The notes under the pieces: generated by a model | What the model saw: the letters and a program-made list of their open reading frames with translations, nothing else | What the model was told of the DNA's origin: nothing | The model's database searches: none | Translations under genes and position numbers: made by a program | From: Roseibium sediminis | GTDB taxonomy: Bacteria > Pseudomonadota > Alphaproteobacteria > Rhizobiales > Stappiaceae | Direction of reading: 5' to 3' | DNA: 64,000 nucleotides | Assembly (NCBI RefSeq): GCF_008711325.1 | Contig: NZ_VXDB01000008.1 | Location: forward strand, 155,428-219,427 | Shown here: positions 1 to 7,752 of the stretch, piece after piece | Layout: every line of letters starts with the position of its first letter | How positions within the stretch are numbered: the stretch's first letter is position 1

Positions 1-897
1 AAAGCGGACAACCAGCGGATCGCCGTTTGAAATGCCGCCGAGAATGCCACCTGAATTGTTCGACAGGAACACCGGCTGGCCATTGCCGCCAATGCGGATT
101 TCGTCGGCGTTCTCCTCGCCCGTCAGGGCAGCGGCATCAAAGCCATTGCCGATCTCCACGCCCTTCACCGCGTTGATGGACATCATGGCGGCGGCAAGAT
201 CCGTATCCAGCTTGCCATAAAGCGGCGCACCAAGACCGACCGGCACGCCTTCGGCAACCACCTCGATCACCGCTCCGACGGACGATCCCTTCTTGCGGAT
301 GTCATCCAGATAGTCGGCCCAGTGGTTGGCTGCCTTGGCATCGGGTGAAAAGAACGGGTTGTTGTCGACTTCGGCCCAGTTCCAGTTGGCCCGGTCGATC
401 TTTTCCGTTCCGACCTGAACCAGTGCACCGCGAATGGTCATGCCGGACAGGATCTTGCGGGCAACAGCGCCCGCAGCAACACGCATCGCCGTTTCGCGGG
501 CAGAGGACCGTCCACCGCCGCGATAGTCGCGAATGCCGTATTTTTCCATGTAGGTGAAATCGGCATGGCCCGGACGGTAGCGGTCCTTGATCTCGGAATA
601 ATCCTTTGACCGCTGATCGGTGTTTTCGACCATCAGGGAGATCGGCGTTCCGGTCGTCTTCTGCACGCCGTCCTCATCCACCATCACGCCGGACAGGATC
701 TTTACCTCGTCCGGCTCGCGGCGCTGGGTGGTGAAGCGGGACTGGCCCGGCTTTCGCTTGTCCATGAAGCACTGAATGTCGCTTTCGGTCAGCGGGATCA
801 GCGGCGGACACCCGTCCACCACACATCCGATCGCCGGTCCATGGCTTTCCCCCCAGGTGGTGACGCGAAACAGGTGACCGAACGTATTGTGTGACAT
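1..897 (-). CDS. aroC: chorismate synthase, C-terminus cut by window edge
   Basis: Chorismate synthase makes chorismate from 5-enolpyruvylshikimate 3-phosphate with reduced FMN, the last common step towards aromatic amino acids. The reverse frame from ATG 897 opens with [20 protein letters not shown], the family N-terminus. The signature [14 protein letters not shown] lies at about residues 16-29 and [11 protein letters not shown] at about 124-134; both bind FMN and substrate phosphate. No stop occurs before base 1, so 299 codons are visible of the usual 360 or so. It is the last visible gene of a minus-strand run (fabI, phosphatase, DUF3095 protein, aroC), and the 110-base gap before it shows no terminator. 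The family call is certain; only the C-terminus is unseen. Confidence 0.97.
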   Translation of the reverse strand, partial: MSHNTFGHLFRVTTWGESHGPAIGCVVDGCPPLIPLTESDIQCFMDKRKPGQSRFTTQRREPDEVKILSGVMVDEDGVQKTTGTPISLMVENTDQRSKDYSEIKDRYRPGHADFTYMEKYGIRDYRGGGRSSARETAMRVAAGAVARKILSGMTIRGALVQVGTEKIDRANWNWAEVDNNPFFSPDAKAANHWADYLDDIRKKGSSVGAVIEVVAEGVPVGLGAPLYGKLDTDLAAAMMSINAVKGVEIGNGFDAAALTGEENADEIRIGGNGQPVFLSNNSGGILGGISNGDPLVVRF

Positions 898-1007
898 CAG
901 GCAGCTTCCGGTATTGCAGACAGGGCCCTTCGACCCCGGAAAATTTGACGGGTCAGCGATACGGCATCACACATCATTCGGCAAGGCCAGTTGGCTGATA
1001 ACGGCGG

Positions 1008-2189
1008 TCAGATGGGTTGCTTGGCAGGCTGCTTGGCGGACCGATGCTTCATGTCTTCAGCAGCCATGGCAAAGCCACCATCTGCGCCGTCGATGAAGTG
1101 AATGTGCTGACCCGCGCCGATGTCGGACACAAAGCAGGTCATGATGGCATGATCGGAAACATGCATGCCGTAGGTCAGCTCGCCCCTTTCTGAGGCCCGA
1201 TCCAGCACGGAGCCAAGTTCCAGCAGCTCGTCTTCCGTTAGATCCAGCACCAGTCTCAGGGAATCATCCAGTTTTCTGTGATCGGTGTTGCGGGACAATT
1301 CTGCCATGTATTTTTGTGGCACAAGCGGGCCCACACGCTGTCCGGTCAACTGACCCCACTTGATCGCGAGGCTCTCGAAAATTGCCCTGAGGATGTATCG
1401 TCGTCCCTTGCCTGCGCCGCGCATGAGCAGCGTTTCGAAACGCAGTGACTTCGGAGGAAAGCGAAAACGCAACCGCCGAGACGTCGCAATCAGCCCGGCC
1501 TCTCCATCTGACAAGACATGCTTGCCGACTGCCGAAGCGACATGGTCCAGTGCAAGGGACAGCTTTTCCGGCGAGCGCGGTCTGATGATCACGGCTGCAA
1601 TTCGTCCGCGATCGGCAGGCAGGGCATCCCAACGGCAGGACAACCCGTCCAGCGGCGCTTCAGTGTCGGGCGCGGGAGGGATGATAAATGAGGCCGACCG
1701 ATCAGCGTCTTTCAGGATAGTTTCCGCCAGCGCCAGGCCATCGCCAACAGCCATGGCAAGATGATTGCCCCTGGTCAGCTCAAGCTTGCGCAAGCGAATG
1801 TCCGCGCCTTCGTTTCTCAGATGAGAAACCGGAATGGCCGCAATCCTGAGGGTCATGTCTGCAGCGGCACGGGCAAGGGAAGCCACGCTCGCAAGCGCTT
1901 CGCGCCCTTGCTTTTCACGGGAACCCGGCACCAGCAGAAGGGCACCGTCACCACCGAAGACGAAGGGGGTGTTGTCGCGCCCGAGCGTATTGAGCACTGC
2001 CGCGATCACGGCGGCTCCAATCATGTTGACGTTCTTGTAGTGGCCGGCCGCAATGGCCTTTCGTGAATCCACGATATCCGCCGCCAACACGACCCAGTCG
2101 TTTGGCACCGGTTCATAGGATTCCATGTCGGCGATCCCGGCAAAATCGGCAAAAGCGGGCAAGGACTGATAAAAGCTATCGGAAGACAT
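1008..2189 (-). CDS. DUF3095 family protein, class III cyclase-like motifs
   Basis: This 393-residue protein matches DUF3095, a bacterial family of unknown function. ATG 2189 is chosen because AGGAGG lies 7 bases upstream; a GTG at 2192 is too close to that site. Residues 33-42 read VVLAADIVDS and residues 76-84 read FVFGGDGAL. These resemble the two metal-binding strands of class III nucleotide cyclases, with Asp38 and Asp81 spaced about as in that family. No transmembrane segment or signal peptide is visible, so it is probably cytosolic. It sits between the histidine phosphatase and aroC on the same strand. Family membership is fairly certain; any cyclase activity is inference. Confidence 0.8.
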   Translation of the reverse strand: MSSDSFYQSLPAFADFAGIADMESYEPVPNDWVVLAADIVDSRKAIAAGHYKNVNMIGAAVIAAVLNTLGRDNTPFVFGGDGALLLVPGSREKQGREALASVASLARAAADMTLRIAAIPVSHLRNEGADIRLRKLELTRGNHLAMAVGDGLALAETILKDADRSASFIIPPAPDTEAPLDGLSCRWDALPADRGRIAAVIIRPRSPEKLSLALDHVASAVGKHVLSDGEAGLIATSRRLRFRFPPKSLRFETLLMRGAGKGRRYILRAIFESLAIKWGQLTGQRVGPLVPQKYMAELSRNTDHRKLDDSLRLVLDLTEDELLELGSVLDRASERGELTYGMHVSDHAIMTCFVSDIGAGQHIHFIDGADGGFAMAAEDMKHRSAKQPAKQPI

Positions 2190-2284
2190 CACACTTCCTC
2201 CTGGAAATACCTGCAGTCCCTACGTCTTGGCCACTGCACCGGATGACGAGACCGGTTCACGTTTGCGTGCGCTGACCCTTGCGG

Positions 2285-2929
2285 TCAGATCCAGCTGCCA
2301 GTGCCGTTGCGCCAAAGGAACATGCGGTCCTGAGGAGCTTCAAGTTTCGGGACATGGCGGGTTTCAAGTCCCTCAAGCAAGCCCCGGACGATCCGAAACA
2401 CGCCGCCATGCGCAACAACGACGGTCGGTTGCCTGACCGTAGCCAGCCATGCACCGATCCGCCCGGTCAGCATCTCGTAGCTTTCGCCGTTGGGCGGCAC
2501 GAAGCCCCACTTGTCAACCCGCCGTTCTGCGACCTTTTCAGGAAACTCCAGTGCCAGCTCTTCCAGCGTGCTGCCTTCCCAGTCGCCGAACGTGATTTCA
2601 CGTACTTCCGGCTCAAGACGATAGTCATGCCCGGCAAGGCCGAGCTCTGCGCGAACGAGATCCATGGTCCGGCGGGTTCGCCCCAGAGGGGAGCTGACAA
2701 AATCCAGCGACAGCGGATCCATGCCTTCCGCTTTCAGGAAGGCCGCCAACCGCTTGCCATTTCCGGAGGCCTGACCTTCCCCAACCTGATTGAGAGGGAT
2801 GTCCTTTTGCCCCTGCATCCGCCCTTCCGCATTCCAATCTGTCTGGCCATGGCGAATGTAAACGAGGAAATCCGGTCCAGGTACCTGAGCCAGTCGTTGA
2901 GACGGCGAGGCATCAGACGAAAGGGACAT
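2285..2929 (-). CDS. histidine phosphatase family protein
   Basis: A 214-residue member of the phosphoglycerate mutase/histidine phosphatase superfamily. YIRHGQTDWN at about residue 25 supplies the catalytic His and the phosphate-binding Arg. SSPLGRTRRT at about 80 supplies the second Arg, and VVVAHGGVFR near 175 the second His. A GGAG precedes ATG 2929 by about 7 bases. The substrate cannot be read from sequence; relatives are called phosphoglycerate mutase, but the length suggests a small-molecule phosphatase. It lies between fabI and the DUF3095 gene. The fabI terminator at 2995-3024 separates it from fabI, so it probably has its own promoter. Confidence 0.88.
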   Translation of the reverse strand: MSLSSDASPSQRLAQVPGPDFLVYIRHGQTDWNAEGRMQGQKDIPLNQVGEGQASGNGKRLAAFLKAEGMDPLSLDFVSSPLGRTRRTMDLVRAELGLAGHDYRLEPEVREITFGDWEGSTLEELALEFPEKVAERRVDKWGFVPPNGESYEMLTGRIGAWLATVRQPTVVVAHGGVFRIVRGLLEGLETRHVPKLEAPQDRMFLWRNGTGSWI

Positions 2930-2994
2930 TCATGTCTCCACAAGCGCAAACAGTTGGGGCAGAAGCCAGATCAGGGTGCGGTGGGCACCCTAAA

Positions 2995-3024
2995 CAAAAA
3001 AGGCCGGTTGAACCGGCCATTTTT
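2995..3024 (-). terminator. intrinsic terminator of fabI
   Basis: On the minus strand GGCCGG (complement of 3013-3018) pairs with CCGGCC (complement of 3002-3007), followed by a T-run from the A-rich stretch at 2995-3001. It starts about 15 bases after the fabI stop. A T-run on the other side makes it potentially bidirectional. Confidence 0.85.
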
Positions 3025-3032
3025 CATCAAGA

Positions 3033-3851
3033 TCAGTCCTTGACCACAGATATATCCGGGGCATCCACGGCTTTCATGCCGACGATGTTGTAACCGCAGT
3101 CAACATGCTGGATTTCGCCGGTAATACCACGGCTGAGATCGGACAGGAGGAACAGGGCGCTGTCGCCAACTTCCTCGATGGTGACCGAGCGGCGCAGCGG
3201 CGCGTTGTATTCGTTCCACTTCAGGATATAGCGGAAGTCGCCGATGCCGGAGGCTGCCAGCGTCTTGATCGGACCGGCGGAAATCGCGTTGACGCGAATG
3301 TTCTTCGGACCAAGGTCCATGGCCAGATATTTCACGCTGGTTTCAAGAGCAGCCTTTGCAACGCCCATGACGTTGTAATGCGGCATGACCTTTTCAGCAC
3401 CGTAATAGGTCAGCGTCAGGATGGACCCGCCGTCGGTCATCAGCTTCTCGGCGCGCTGGGTAATCGCGGTCAGCGAGTAGCAGGAGATGTCCATGGTGCG
3501 GGCGAAGTTTGCCGAGGTCGTATCGACATAACGACCGGTCAGTTCGTCCTTGTCGGAGAAGGCAACGGCATGAACGATGAAGTCGATCTTGCCCCATTTG
3601 TCCTCGATCGCCTTGAAAACGGCATCGATGCTGGCTGCATCGGTTACGTCGCAATGACCGGCAACAAAGGCATTCAGCTGTTCGGCGAGAGGTTCCACGC
3701 GCTTCTTAAGTGCATCCCCCTGATAGGTCAGGGCGAGCTCGGCACCGGCATCGGTCAGGGCCTTTGCAATTCCCCAGGCAATCGACCTGTTGTTTGCAAC
3801 GCCCAGGATCAATCCGCGTTTGCCGTTCATCAATCCGCGCGTTTCCGCCAT
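3033..3851 (-). CDS. fabI: enoyl-[acyl-carrier-protein] reductase FabI
   Basis: FabI performs the last, NADH-dependent reduction of each fatty-acid elongation cycle in the cytosol and is the target of triclosan-type inhibitors. The 272-residue protein has the usual family length. GVANNRSIAWGIA at about residues 18-30 is the cofactor-binding loop. The catalytic pair is the Tyr of HYNVMGVAK (about residue 158) and the Lys seven residues on; AISAGPIKTLAASGI is the substrate-loop region. GGAG lies about 8 bases before ATG 3851. It is first in the minus-strand run leading to aroC but ends at its own terminator. It is divergent from the flavoprotein gene at 4017, leaving a 165-base shared promoter region. 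Confidence 0.97.
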   Translation of the reverse strand: MAETRGLMNGKRGLILGVANNRSIAWGIAKALTDAGAELALTYQGDALKKRVEPLAEQLNAFVAGHCDVTDAASIDAVFKAIEDKWGKIDFIVHAVAFSDKDELTGRYVDTTSANFARTMDISCYSLTAITQRAEKLMTDGGSILTLTYYGAEKVMPHYNVMGVAKAALETSVKYLAMDLGPKNIRVNAISAGPIKTLAASGIGDFRYILKWNEYNAPLRRSVTIEEVGDSALFLLSDLSRGITGEIQHVDCGYNIVGMKAVDAPDISVVKD

Positions 3852-4016
3852 CGTATTCTCCAGAAATTCTTAACTACCCGAACGGGCTGGCATCGTATGG
3901 CACAGCCCCCCCAATCCTTCAAGACTGTGGTTAGCGGAATGAACCATCGACGGATCACGATCGACGCCCTATGTTGTCGCCGATTTTTTTGCCCCTGAAG
4001 TTGAGGATCTGCGCTC

Positions 4017-5435
4017 ATGGAGCGGAATACCCATGCCGACCAATTCGCCACCCTGATCGGCGAAGCCAACGTTTTGACCACCGCCAACGACAAGGCCCCC
4101 TATCTTGTCGAATGGCGGGATCTCTACCAGGGCGTGACGCCGATGGTGCTGCGTCCGGGTTCAACGAAGGAAGTCAGCGCGGTGATGCAATATGCCTATG
4201 AGAATGGCATCAAGATTGTCCCGCAGGGGGGCAACACCGGTCTTGTGGGTGGTCAAATTCCGCAGGAATCCGGCGATGAGATCGTTGTTTCGCTCTCTCG
4301 CATGAACAAGGTCCGCCATGTCGATCCGGAAGGCTTCACGATCACGGTCGACGTCGGCGTGGTGCTGGAGACGCTCCAGAACGAGGCCGACAAGGTGGAT
4401 CGCCTGTTCCCACTTTCCCTTGGGGCACAAGGCTCCTGCCAGATCGGCGGAAATATCTCCACGAATGCCGGCGGCACTGCTGTCCTGTCCTACGGCAACA
4501 CCCGCGATCTGGTTCTTGGACTGGAAGTCGTGCTGCCAACGGGCGAGATCTGGAACGGCCTCAGGACGCTCCGCAAGGACAATACCGGTTATGATTTGAA
4601 ACAATTGTTTATCGGTGCGGAAGGCACTTTGGGGATTATCACGGCCGCCTCGCTGAAGCTTTTCCCCAAGCCCAAAAAACTGGAAGCCGCCTTTGTCGGG
4701 CTCTCGTCGCCTGAAGCTGCGCTCAGCCTCTTTTCCATTGCTAAGGCACAGGCAGGCCCGGTCCTAACCGGATTTGAAATCATGCCCCGCGAAGGCGTTG
4801 AATTCTGCCTGCGCCATCTGGATGGTGCACGCGATCCGCTGGAAGGCACACACGCCTGGTATGTGCTGATGGAGCTCTCCAGCGGCTCGGAGGCATTTGA
4901 GATCCGCGACCTGCTGGAAGCCATTCTTGGTGAGGCCTTTGAGGCTGAACATGTGGAAGATGCAGCCCTCGCGCAGAACATGAGCCAGGTTCAGGATTTC
5001 TGGCATATCCGCCATGGCATGTCGGAAGTCCAGAAAGCGGAAGGCGGCTCCATCAAGCACGATGTGTCCGTCCCCGTTGCCCTGATCCCCGAGTTCCTGA
5101 ACAAGGCCATTGCTGCAGTGGAAGCCTTCGTCCCCGGCTGCCGACCGATCCCGTTCGGGCATCTGGGCGATGGCAACATCCACTTCAACGTGAGCCAGCC
5201 TGTTGGCGCGGACAAGGAAGGCTATCTGGCCAAGTGGGACGAGATGAATGAAATCGTCCACGGCATTGTGGCAGACCTCAACGGCTCCATTTCCGCCGAA
5301 CACGGGATTGGCCGCCTGAAGCGGGATCTCATGAAAGAGGTCAAGAGCGATATCGAGCTGGACCTGATGTGGCGCATCAAGACGGCTCTTGATCCAAAAG
5401 GCCTGCTGAACCCGGAGCGCGTCCTGCCTCGATAA
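4017..5435 (+). CDS. FAD-binding oxidase, D-2-hydroxyacid (D-lactate/2-hydroxyglutarate) dehydrogenase type
   Basis: A 472-residue flavoprotein of the GlcD/DLD family, which oxidises D-2-hydroxyacids to 2-oxoacids. The N-terminal FAD_binding_4 domain (about residues 35-220) contains VPQGGNTGLVGGQIP near 72 and IGGNISTNAGG near 145. The C-terminal FAD oxidase domain contains FGHLGDGNIHFN near 380 and SAEHGIGRLKRD near 425; the His residues of both motifs are the conserved metal/active-site set. There is no membrane anchor. The motifs fit D-2-hydroxyglutarate and D-lactate dehydrogenases equally well, so the substrate is open. It is monocistronic, divergent from fabI and followed by a strong terminator. 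Confidence 0.88.
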   Translation: MERNTHADQFATLIGEANVLTTANDKAPYLVEWRDLYQGVTPMVLRPGSTKEVSAVMQYAYENGIKIVPQGGNTGLVGGQIPQESGDEIVVSLSRMNKVRHVDPEGFTITVDVGVVLETLQNEADKVDRLFPLSLGAQGSCQIGGNISTNAGGTAVLSYGNTRDLVLGLEVVLPTGEIWNGLRTLRKDNTGYDLKQLFIGAEGTLGIITAASLKLFPKPKKLEAAFVGLSSPEAALSLFSIAKAQAGPVLTGFEIMPREGVEFCLRHLDGARDPLEGTHAWYVLMELSSGSEAFEIRDLLEAILGEAFEAEHVEDAALAQNMSQVQDFWHIRHGMSEVQKAEGGSIKHDVSVPVALIPEFLNKAIAAVEAFVPGCRPIPFGHLGDGNIHFNVSQPVGADKEGYLAKWDEMNEIVHGIVADLNGSISAEHGIGRLKRDLMKEVKSDIELDLMWRIKTALDPKGLLNPERVLPR

Positions 5436-5472
5436 CATTCCCACTCCGAGTCATTCTTTACGCGTCTTCGTG

Positions 5473-5508
5473 AGGGCCTGCAGTCGCATTCGACTGCGGG
5501 CCTTTTTT
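5473..5508 (+). terminator. intrinsic terminator after flavoprotein gene
   Basis: A 12-base-pair stem (5475-5486 with 5491-5502, one T-G pair) and a CATT loop are followed by TTTTTT. It begins 40 bases after the stop at 5435. Confidence 0.92.
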
Positions 5509-5797
5509 CTGCGCCGAAACGGCTCGAGTCGCATTGCGGCGGAAATGTGTTTGTCCAAACGGGGAGCATTTCGAGAGCCGGATTTTTTAAAAATTCACCG
5601 GCGGCCGTTCACAGGATTAACCATTCTACCTATACGGTAAACGCCCGCCATTGATACAATTTACGATACCCAAGGGGCCAATTGAAGAAAAATGCATTCG
5701 ATTTCGCCTAATGCATTAATTTTCTTTTGAAAAATAACTTAAAAGACCCCAGAGTTATGAAACAGCGTTAACACTTGTTAATGGCGGACTAACCAAA

Positions 5798-5830
5798 CAG
5801 CTGACACCCCTGCGTTCTTAGGGGCAGCTG
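5798..5830 (+). promoter_or_regulatory. hairpin that would sequester the ribosome-binding site of the first leader ORF
   Basis: CAGCTG (5798-5803) pairs with CAGCTG (5825-5830) and CCCCT (5807-5811) with AGGGG (5820-5824). There is a 3-base ACA bulge and an 8-base loop. The AGGGG strand is also the only Shine-Dalgarno sequence for the ATG at 5831, which starts directly after the stem. The base pairing is seen; translational control is inferred. Confidence 0.6.
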
Positions 5831-5893
5831 ATGAAGAAGGAGACCGACACCAACGGCAGGCACCACCACAAACGCAACAATAAACGTAGGTGA
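5831..5893 (+). CDS. candidate 20-residue leader peptide upstream of dnaA
   Basis: ATG 5831 is preceded six bases earlier by AGGGG and runs 20 codons to TGA 5891-5893, encoding MKKETDTNGRHHHKRNNKRR. Three consecutive His, four Asn-type codons and nine Lys/Arg residues make it very basic. The stop overlaps the next start (TGATG). I recognise no family. The start is placed exactly at the foot of a stem-loop, and the coupling to a second ORF resembles leader-peptide regulation, but the ORF could be chance. Confidence 0.4.
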   Translation: MKKETDTNGRHHHKRNNKRR

Positions 5894-5970
5894 TGACTAC
5901 CGCGAACAACAACAACAACAAGACATGCAACTTGCTGTTTGAGTTGCCGACTGCAGTTACCGGACTTTGA
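5893..5970 (+). CDS. candidate 25-residue Asn-rich leader peptide, overlapping the previous ORF
   Basis: ATG 5893-5895 shares one base with the stop of the upstream ORF, a typical re-initiation junction. The 25-codon product begins MTTANNNNNKTCN (six Asn in the first 13 residues) and ends in a more hydrophobic tail, FELPTAVTGL. Five consecutive AAC codons occur at 5905-5919. A perfect palindrome follows nine bases after the stop. Whether it is translated is unknown. Confidence 0.38.
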   Translation: MTTANNNNNKTCNLLFELPTAVTGL

Positions 5971-5978
5971 GATGCCGG

Positions 5979-5995
5979 TCCCGGAATTTCCGGGA
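5979..5995 (+). promoter_or_regulatory. perfect palindrome between leader ORFs and dnaA
   Basis: TCCCGGAATTTCCGGGA consists of two 8-base arms around one base. It could form a stem in the dnaA leader RNA or be a dimeric protein-binding site. No T-run follows, so it is not a standard terminator. Confidence 0.5.
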
Positions 5996-6084
5996 AATGA
6001 GTCAGAGCACGGCAATAAAAAAACCGCCGGCTCTTAACGCAGCAAAAGCGGGTGTATTTGACCGCTCCTTGAATGGAGGCGAAA

Positions 6085-7548
6085 ATGCATGTTCACGGTG
6101 CACGTGGAACAAATCGATGGGAAAGTGTAAAGACACAGCTCAGGGCTGAGCTTGGGGAAGATGTATTCTCCAACTGGTTCGGACGTGTCATGCTCGAGGA
6201 AGAAGGCGACAAGATCGTTCGCCTGTCAGTCCCGACGCGCTTTCTGAAAAACTGGATTCAATTACATTACAAAGATCGGATCGTCAGCCTCTGGAAAAAA
6301 GAGGGTGAGAATATCGACCGTCTCGAACTGACAGTTCGTGGGGCCATGCGGCCACGGGCGGTTGGAACTCTCGACCCGGCCAAGCAACTGACGGCATCCA
6401 ACCTGAATTATCGGGCTACCACCCCGAATGTCGGGCGCCATGCCATCCCTGCCCTGACCAAGGCCCTGCGGGGTGAACTGAACTCGGGCATGTCGGACCT
6501 GCAACTGCAGTTTCTGCAGGGCGCGGCCATCAATCCGAACCTGACCTTCGACAGTTTCGTTGAAGGCGCGTCAAACGGATTGGCCTTCAGCGCGGCACGC
6601 CAGATGGCAAACGACCAGTCTCGGGCGCTTGACCTGCTGTACATCCACTCCGGTATCGGCATCGGCAAGACCCATCTCTTGCATGCTGCTGCCAGCGATG
6701 CACGGGCTGCTGGCCGCAAGGTGCTTTATGTGACGGCGGAATACTTCATGTATCACCTCGTTCCGGCCCTGCGGACCCGCTCCTTCACAGCTGTGAAGCA
6801 GACACTGGACTCGGTCGATCTTCTGTTGATCGACGACATCCAGCTGCTGCACGGAAAGCAGCACCAGCAAGAGTTCTGCCAATCCTTGCGGATGCTTCTG
6901 GAATCCCCGAAGCAGGTTATCGTTGCTGGAGACCGCCCACCGGAGCAGCTGGACACGATGGACGAAACGCTGCGCCAACGCTTCATGAACGGCGTTGTCG
7001 CGGGCATCCAGCATCCTGACTACATGCTGCGCAAGAACATTGTGCAAAAGCGGGTCCAGATTGCCCGCCGCCACTATCCGAACTTCGACATTCCGGAACC
7101 GGTTGTGGATCACATTGCGCGCTATGTAACGTCTTCTGCCCGTGATCTGGAAGGTGCGGTGAACCGGCTGATTGCCCACAATCAGCTGACCAACCAGCCG
7201 ATCACGCAAGAGCTGGCGGACAAGACGTTGCATGACCTCGTCAAGCCGACCGAGATCCGGTCCGTGCGCATCGAGGATATCCAGCACGTGGTTTGCAAGC
7301 ACTACAGCGTGACGAAGAACGACCTTCTTTCGTCCTGCCGGGCGCACACGATCGTCAAACCGCGCCAGATCGCCATGTATCTGGCAAAGGTCATGACACC
7401 GCGCTCGCTTCCAGAGATCGGACGCCGCTTCGGCAACCGGGACCACACAACGGTTCTGCACGCCGTTCGCAAGATCGAGAAAATGGTCAAGGCAGACAGC
7501 AGCCTTGCCGCTGAAATCGACCTGCTCAAGCGTCTGACCCACAGCTGA
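6085..7548 (+). CDS. dnaA: chromosomal replication initiator DnaA (divergent ATPase domain)
   Basis: DnaA is the AAA+ initiator that binds and opens oriC. ATG 6085 is chosen because GGAGG ends five bases before it; an in-frame ATG at 6073 overlaps that site. Domain I includes LGEDVFSNWFGRV. Walker A is GIGIGKT at residues 190-196 and Walker B is LLLIDDIQ with Asp250-Asp251. The sensor-II Arg lies in SARDLEGAVNRL. Domain IV carries the DNA-binding signature (KPRQIAMYLAK, then LPEIGRRFGNRDHTTVLHA). Differences from the canonical rhizobial sequence are noted from memory: GIGIGKT for GVGLGKT, and TLRQRF where DRLKSRF-type sequence is usual (one of two arginines lost). It is 487 residues, monocistronic, with a strong terminator. 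It could be the sole DnaA or a paralogue. Confidence 0.93.
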   Translation: MHVHGARGTNRWESVKTQLRAELGEDVFSNWFGRVMLEEEGDKIVRLSVPTRFLKNWIQLHYKDRIVSLWKKEGENIDRLELTVRGAMRPRAVGTLDPAKQLTASNLNYRATTPNVGRHAIPALTKALRGELNSGMSDLQLQFLQGAAINPNLTFDSFVEGASNGLAFSAARQMANDQSRALDLLYIHSGIGIGKTHLLHAAASDARAAGRKVLYVTAEYFMYHLVPALRTRSFTAVKQTLDSVDLLLIDDIQLLHGKQHQQEFCQSLRMLLESPKQVIVAGDRPPEQLDTMDETLRQRFMNGVVAGIQHPDYMLRKNIVQKRVQIARRHYPNFDIPEPVVDHIARYVTSSARDLEGAVNRLIAHNQLTNQPITQELADKTLHDLVKPTEIRSVRIEDIQHVVCKHYSVTKNDLLSSCRAHTIVKPRQIAMYLAKVMTPRSLPEIGRRFGNRDHTTVLHAVRKIEKMVKADSSLAAEIDLLKRLTHS

Positions 7549-7573
7549 TATCAGTCAGCGAATTACTCGCATG

Positions 7574-7605
7574 AAGGCCGACAGTTTCCCCCTGTCGGCC
7601 TTTTT
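7574..7605 (+). terminator. intrinsic terminator of dnaA
   Basis: GGCCGACAG (7576-7584) pairs with CTGTCGGCC (7592-7600), followed by TTTTT. It lies 26 bases after the dnaA stop. Confidence 0.93.
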
Positions 7606-7752
7606 CCTTTCCGATCATGCGGTTTCCCGGAGTCGAATCCAAACTTCGAATTTTCCTCAGAAACGACTCTTGAATAACCCCGCTTTCAACAAGCAGATGC
7701 TCGGCCTCGGCGGTAGTGTGCTGGAGATTTCCAGCCCTCGTGAGACCGCATC

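Larger units (their letters stand above)
5511..6084 (+). promoter_or_regulatory. AT-rich upstream/leader region of dnaA
   Basis: This 574-base gap precedes dnaA. Bases 5590-5790 are visibly AT-rich compared with the surrounding genes and include the palindrome TTAACACTTGTTAA at 5768-5781. From 5798 it holds a hairpin and two tiny ORFs, listed separately. I looked for rpsT, which often precedes dnaA in Hyphomicrobiales, and did not find it. I also saw no clear TTATCCACA-type DnaA box, so I do not call an origin. Confidence 0.6.

Noticed and set aside
5511..5830. Possible chromosomal origin upstream of dnaA
   Set aside because: The stretch is AT-rich, but I found no clear set of TTATCCACA-type boxes, and in alphaproteobacteria the origin is often not next to dnaA. 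Skew could not be computed.
5967..6149. A 60-codon frame overlapping the dnaA start in another phase
   Set aside because: It lacks a good ribosome-binding site, overlaps the dnaA Shine-Dalgarno and coding start, and shows no domain-like sequence. It is probably a shadow of dnaA.
7620..7670. tRNA-like GTCGAATCC segment after dnaA
   Set aside because: No cloverleaf or acceptor stem could be formed around it.
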